From positions 44,162 through 60,735 of the forward strand of contig NZ_DFQV01000030.1 of NCBI RefSeq assembly GCF_002377945.1: DNA of 16,574 nucleotides, given 5' to 3'. The stretch's first letter is position 1. Each line of letters starts with the position of its first letter. Of this stretch, positions 14,201 to 16,574 are shown piece after piece. Made by a program: the position numbers and the translations under genes. The notes under the pieces were generated by a model. The model ran no database searches. It had not been told where the DNA came from and saw nothing but the letters and a program-made list of their open reading frames with translations. Origin of the DNA: Psychrobacter sp. UBA3480. Lineage in GTDB: Bacteria; Pseudomonadota; Gammaproteobacteria; Pseudomonadales; Moraxellaceae.

Positions 14201-14275
14201 GGTACTTAAAAAAATACAGTACTTAAAAAATAGTATCTAAAAGCGGATACGTAAAAATAATACCTAAAATTTGTG
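14201..14275. repeat. Degenerate tandem repeat (TACTTAAAAA-type, about 14 bp)
   Basis: About five imperfect copies of a GTACTTAAAAATA-like unit: GTACTTAAAA (twice), GTATCTAAAA, ATACGTAAAA and ATACCTAAAA. AT-rich and non-coding, in the dnaG-rpoD gap. It may act as an upstream promoter element for rpoD or simply be slippage DNA. Confidence 0.45.
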
Positions 14276-14507
14276 CTTAACGATGCATGCTCACAATCAT
14301 TCACCAAGCAGTGCTGTCAATATACAGCGACACAGTTTAACACAGACCACAGTCGTCAAGCACGAGCTAGTGATAGCTACCGACCATTTTTTACTGATTA
14401 TTTGCCATCAGCTAAATGATTTAGGAGCGACTCATGCTACTGGGCATAATCATTAGTAGTGGGGGCAGCTGCTAGACTTTTAAAGGGTCAACATTTGAAA
14501 TTAAACA
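14276..14507. other. Intergenic DNA just after dnaG
   Basis: No credible gene; a plus-strand frame at 14271-14456 lacks a ribosome site and recognisable content. AGCTA/TAGCT (14365-14378) forms a short hairpin with TTTTTT at 14387-14392, too weak and far to call a terminator. No tRNA-like fold was seen. Confidence 0.35.
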
Positions 14508-16574
14508 TTAAGACTGCACAGTGACCATCTGTGCCGATTGCTCTGCCTGCTGTGCCCGTAGCCAATCATTCAATAATTGAGTTTGTTTACGGACGATCGC
14601 AAGCTTAATATGATCTGGGTTCTGTATCAGCTCTTGTATTTTTTTCTTCATGTTGCGCTCAAGCAGCTGACTGACTAGCTCTTCGATTAGGCCATCAAGC
14701 CCCAAAATATTACGTGCAGTTAGCGCTTTATAGAAGCCGCCCCAATTACGGCTGAGCATGTCTTGGGTCGCAGGCTTTACGTTCGATAAGATAAAATGCG
14801 CCGCTGCATTGACGTCTTTTGGTAGGTAATTAAGACAGCGCTTGATAGTGCTTACGATGTCTAGCAGAGCAGCATCTTGCAAGTCTTCCCACGCAAGCGG
14901 ACGTAGCGTATCAGGCGATGCTTTTTGTTTGATATGAGCAGGTAGGTGTAAGCCATTAATCCCTGACTGTTGCCAAATCGACTCAATAGGGTCGTCGATT
15001 AACGCGCGCGGCTGAAACAAAAAACAAAGCTGCAATTGCTGACTGATGGTCATATCACCATCAAAATCTAGCAGCGCATCTTTAGCCTCGACATTCTGAC
15101 TGCGTTTACCACCAAGCTTTTGATAAACGTCATTGTTAAGCAAATAGCGAAAGCTACTGCCTTTGGGTAAGGCGGTCGTCAACGAGCGGACTTGAGACAT
15201 GAGCTTGGCTTTGCCTTCAGCCAGACTCATGTCATAACGCTCACTCAAATACGCAAAGATATACTGTGATAGCGGCATGGCATTAGCGATTTGCTCACGC
15301 ATGGCATCGCTGCCCTGACTCTTAATAAAAGTATCAGGATCATGATTATTAGGCAGGGTTAAAAACCGCAGCTCTTTGTCATCGGCCAATACGGGCAGGG
15401 CAACTTCAAGTGTGCGCCAAGCGGCTTTTTGTCCTGCGCTATCTCCGTCGAAGCTCAAAGTAAGCGTTGGATTTAGTGTCAGTAGACGCGATATTTGGCT
15501 TTCATTAATCGCTGTACCCATCGAGGCGATTGCCCCATAGATACCCGCTTGATAAAGAGCGATCACATCCATATAGCCTTCGACGACCAGCCAGCTGTCT
15601 GCGCGCTGCTGACGTGATTCATAATAGCCGTATAGTACATGCTGCTTATGAAAGACGGGCGAGTCTGAGGAGTTGATATATTTAGGCTTTACTTCGTCAT
15701 CGAGCGCCCGACCGCCAAAACCAATAGTACGGCCTTGGTTATCACGAATTGGGAAGATGACTCGGTCGCGCAATAGATCGTAGTCGCGGCCAGACTCTGA
15801 CTGTCGTACCAATCCTAAGGCTTTTAGTCCTTCAATATCTTGCGGGAATTGATGCTCAAGATGCTGCCAGCCAAATGGCGCATAGCCAAGACCAAAGGTC
15901 TCAAAGATGTCTTCGGTGATACCGCGCGATAAAAAGTAGTGCTTGGCATGGGGATGCGTGGTCAGATTGTGCTGATAAAACTGCTGGATTTGCTCTAGCA
16001 GCTCATATAGGTTGCCATCTTTATCATCGCTTTGCTCAATGCCATGAGCGTCCTGGATACCAGCGCCAGTATCCGTATCTGTCAACCATGCTGGTGGATA
16101 GCCACTATCATCTGCGTGGCTTGGCGAATACGGCTCTGAGGAATAGGAGTCCATCGAATATGACGCTGAATCATACGCCTCTAACGGCGGGAAATTCTCA
16201 TAGCCCTGATTGTCATCATAAATGGGCTGGTCGATGTAGTTTTGGTCACTTTGGACGACATTGTCTTGATAAATGTCTTGACGATTATTTTGATGGTTGT
16301 CTTGATTTGTACCGTCTTGGCTTACTTTGCTATGTTCTACAGTTGGGCTAGGCACATTGTGCACAGGCGGCGGTGCAATAGGTTTGGGTGCGCGACGTTG
16401 ATAACTAACGTTTTGCTGTTCTTCTTTCGGTACTTCAATGCCTGTTTGCTTTGATAGTTCATTGACCGCTTCAATAAACGTCAAATTTTCATAATCACGC
16501 AAAAAACTGATGGCATTGCCACCGACGCTACAGCCAAAGCAGTGATAGATGTTTTTTTGTGGATTGACATAAAA
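14508..16574 (-). CDS. dnaG: DNA primase (5' end outside the window)
   Basis: Replicative primase that makes RNA primers at the fork together with DnaB. The gene runs off the right edge; 688 codons are present. The frame is open from the first base: it begins FYVNPQKNIYHCFGC, the second half of the zinc ribbon (H11, C12, C15), then GGNAISFLRDYENLTF. No start codon inside the window should be used. The core has RVIFPIRDNQGRTIGFGGRA, the TOPRIM glutamate motif EGYMDV (15564-15581) and the metal motif DGDSAG (15432-15449). The C-terminal part (about 540-688) fits the DnaB-binding domain. Between zinc ribbon and core lies a linker of about 137 residues (16017-16427), rich in Asn, Gln, Asp, Ser and Pro, where E. 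coli has about 20-30. Full length would be near 740 residues against 581 in E. coli. Confidence 0.97.
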   Translation of the reverse strand, partial: FYVNPQKNIYHCFGCSVGGNAISFLRDYENLTFIEAVNELSKQTGIEVPKEEQQNVSYQRRAPKPIAPPPVHNVPSPTVEHSKVSQDGTNQDNHQNNRQDIYQDNVVQSDQNYIDQPIYDDNQGYENFPPLEAYDSASYSMDSYSSEPYSPSHADDSGYPPAWLTDTDTGAGIQDAHGIEQSDDKDGNLYELLEQIQQFYQHNLTTHPHAKHYFLSRGITEDIFETFGLGYAPFGWQHLEHQFPQDIEGLKALGLVRQSESGRDYDLLRDRVIFPIRDNQGRTIGFGGRALDDEVKPKYINSSDSPVFHKQHVLYGYYESRQQRADSWLVVEGYMDVIALYQAGIYGAIASMGTAINESQISRLLTLNPTLTLSFDGDSAGQKAAWRTLEVALPVLADDKELRFLTLPNNHDPDTFIKSQGSDAMREQIANAMPLSQYIFAYLSERYDMSLAEGKAKLMSQVRSLTTALPKGSSFRYLLNNDVYQKLGGKRSQNVEAKDALLDFDGDMTISQQLQLCFLFQPRALIDDPIESIWQQSGINGLHLPAHIKQKASPDTLRPLAWEDLQDAALLDIVSTIKRCLNYLPKDVNAAAHFILSNVKPATQDMLSRNWGGFYKALTARNILGLDGLIEELVSQLLERNMKKKIQELIQNPDHIKLAIVRKQTQLLNDWLRAQQAEQSAQMVTVQS

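Noticed and set aside
14271..14456. 61-codon plus-strand ORF in the dnaG-rpoD gap
   Set aside because: No standard start context or ribosome site and no conserved content seen.
16500..16502. TTG as the start of dnaG
   Set aside because: The same frame stays open to the window edge and encodes the zinc-ribbon residues HCFGC, so the true start lies outside.
1..16574. CRISPR array, tRNA or rRNA genes, prophage modules
   Set aside because: No regularly spaced repeats, tRNA-like folds, rRNA sequence or phage structural genes were seen on either strand.

Overview
The window reads as a piece of a Psychrobacter-like (Moraxellaceae) chromosome. RpoD, NrdA, NrdB and DnaG are typical gammaproteobacterial proteins. 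RpoD has an Acinetobacter/Psychrobacter-style N-terminus, and the intergenic DNA is long, AT-rich and full of small repeats. The genus is inferred from recalled family sequences; no database search was run. Every gene except the SulP transporter lies on the minus strand.

Right to left along the minus strand, 16574-12068 holds the replication/transcription pair dnaG (5' end outside the window) and rpoD, closed by a perfect terminator at 11984-12013. Next, 11714-9896 is a three-gene operon: a MarR-family regulator, a siderophore-interacting FAD reductase and a double-DUF2798 membrane protein. It is driven by a recognisable sigma-70 promoter (TTGACA, 17-bp spacer, TATAGT) covered by two matching palindromes that are likely MarR operators. 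An ArsR-type regulator (9352-9044) follows after 540 bp of structured intergenic DNA. It converges on a SulP anion transporter (7281-8772, plus strand) whose STAS domain is broken by an apparent 8-bp deletion.

The 677-bp gap before sulP holds two orphan intrinsic terminators. One ends a candidate small RNA of about 127 nt with its own extended -10 promoter, two hairpins and a CU-rich possible seed. A bestrophin-family channel (6603-5644) and a YbeD/DUF493 protein (5211-4810, with its own terminator) come next. They are separated by a gap with a roughly 107-bp inverted-repeat element that resembles a MITE.

The left end is the class Ia ribonucleotide reductase locus: nrdA (4307-2031), a small Lys/Ala-rich protein gene (579-208) and the first 36 codons of nrdB (110-1). 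Two NrdR-box-like sites 30 bp apart lie upstream of nrdA. The locus is split by an AT-rich DUF4238 gene (1949-966) and a cluster of palindromic intergenic repeats (690-960), which look like a later insertion between nrdA and nrdB.

I did not find a clearly new multi-gene system. The best leads are the candidate small RNA, the DUF4238/repeat insertion in the nrd locus, the MarR-controlled reductase/DUF2798 operon, the sulP frameshift and the very long disordered linker in DnaG.
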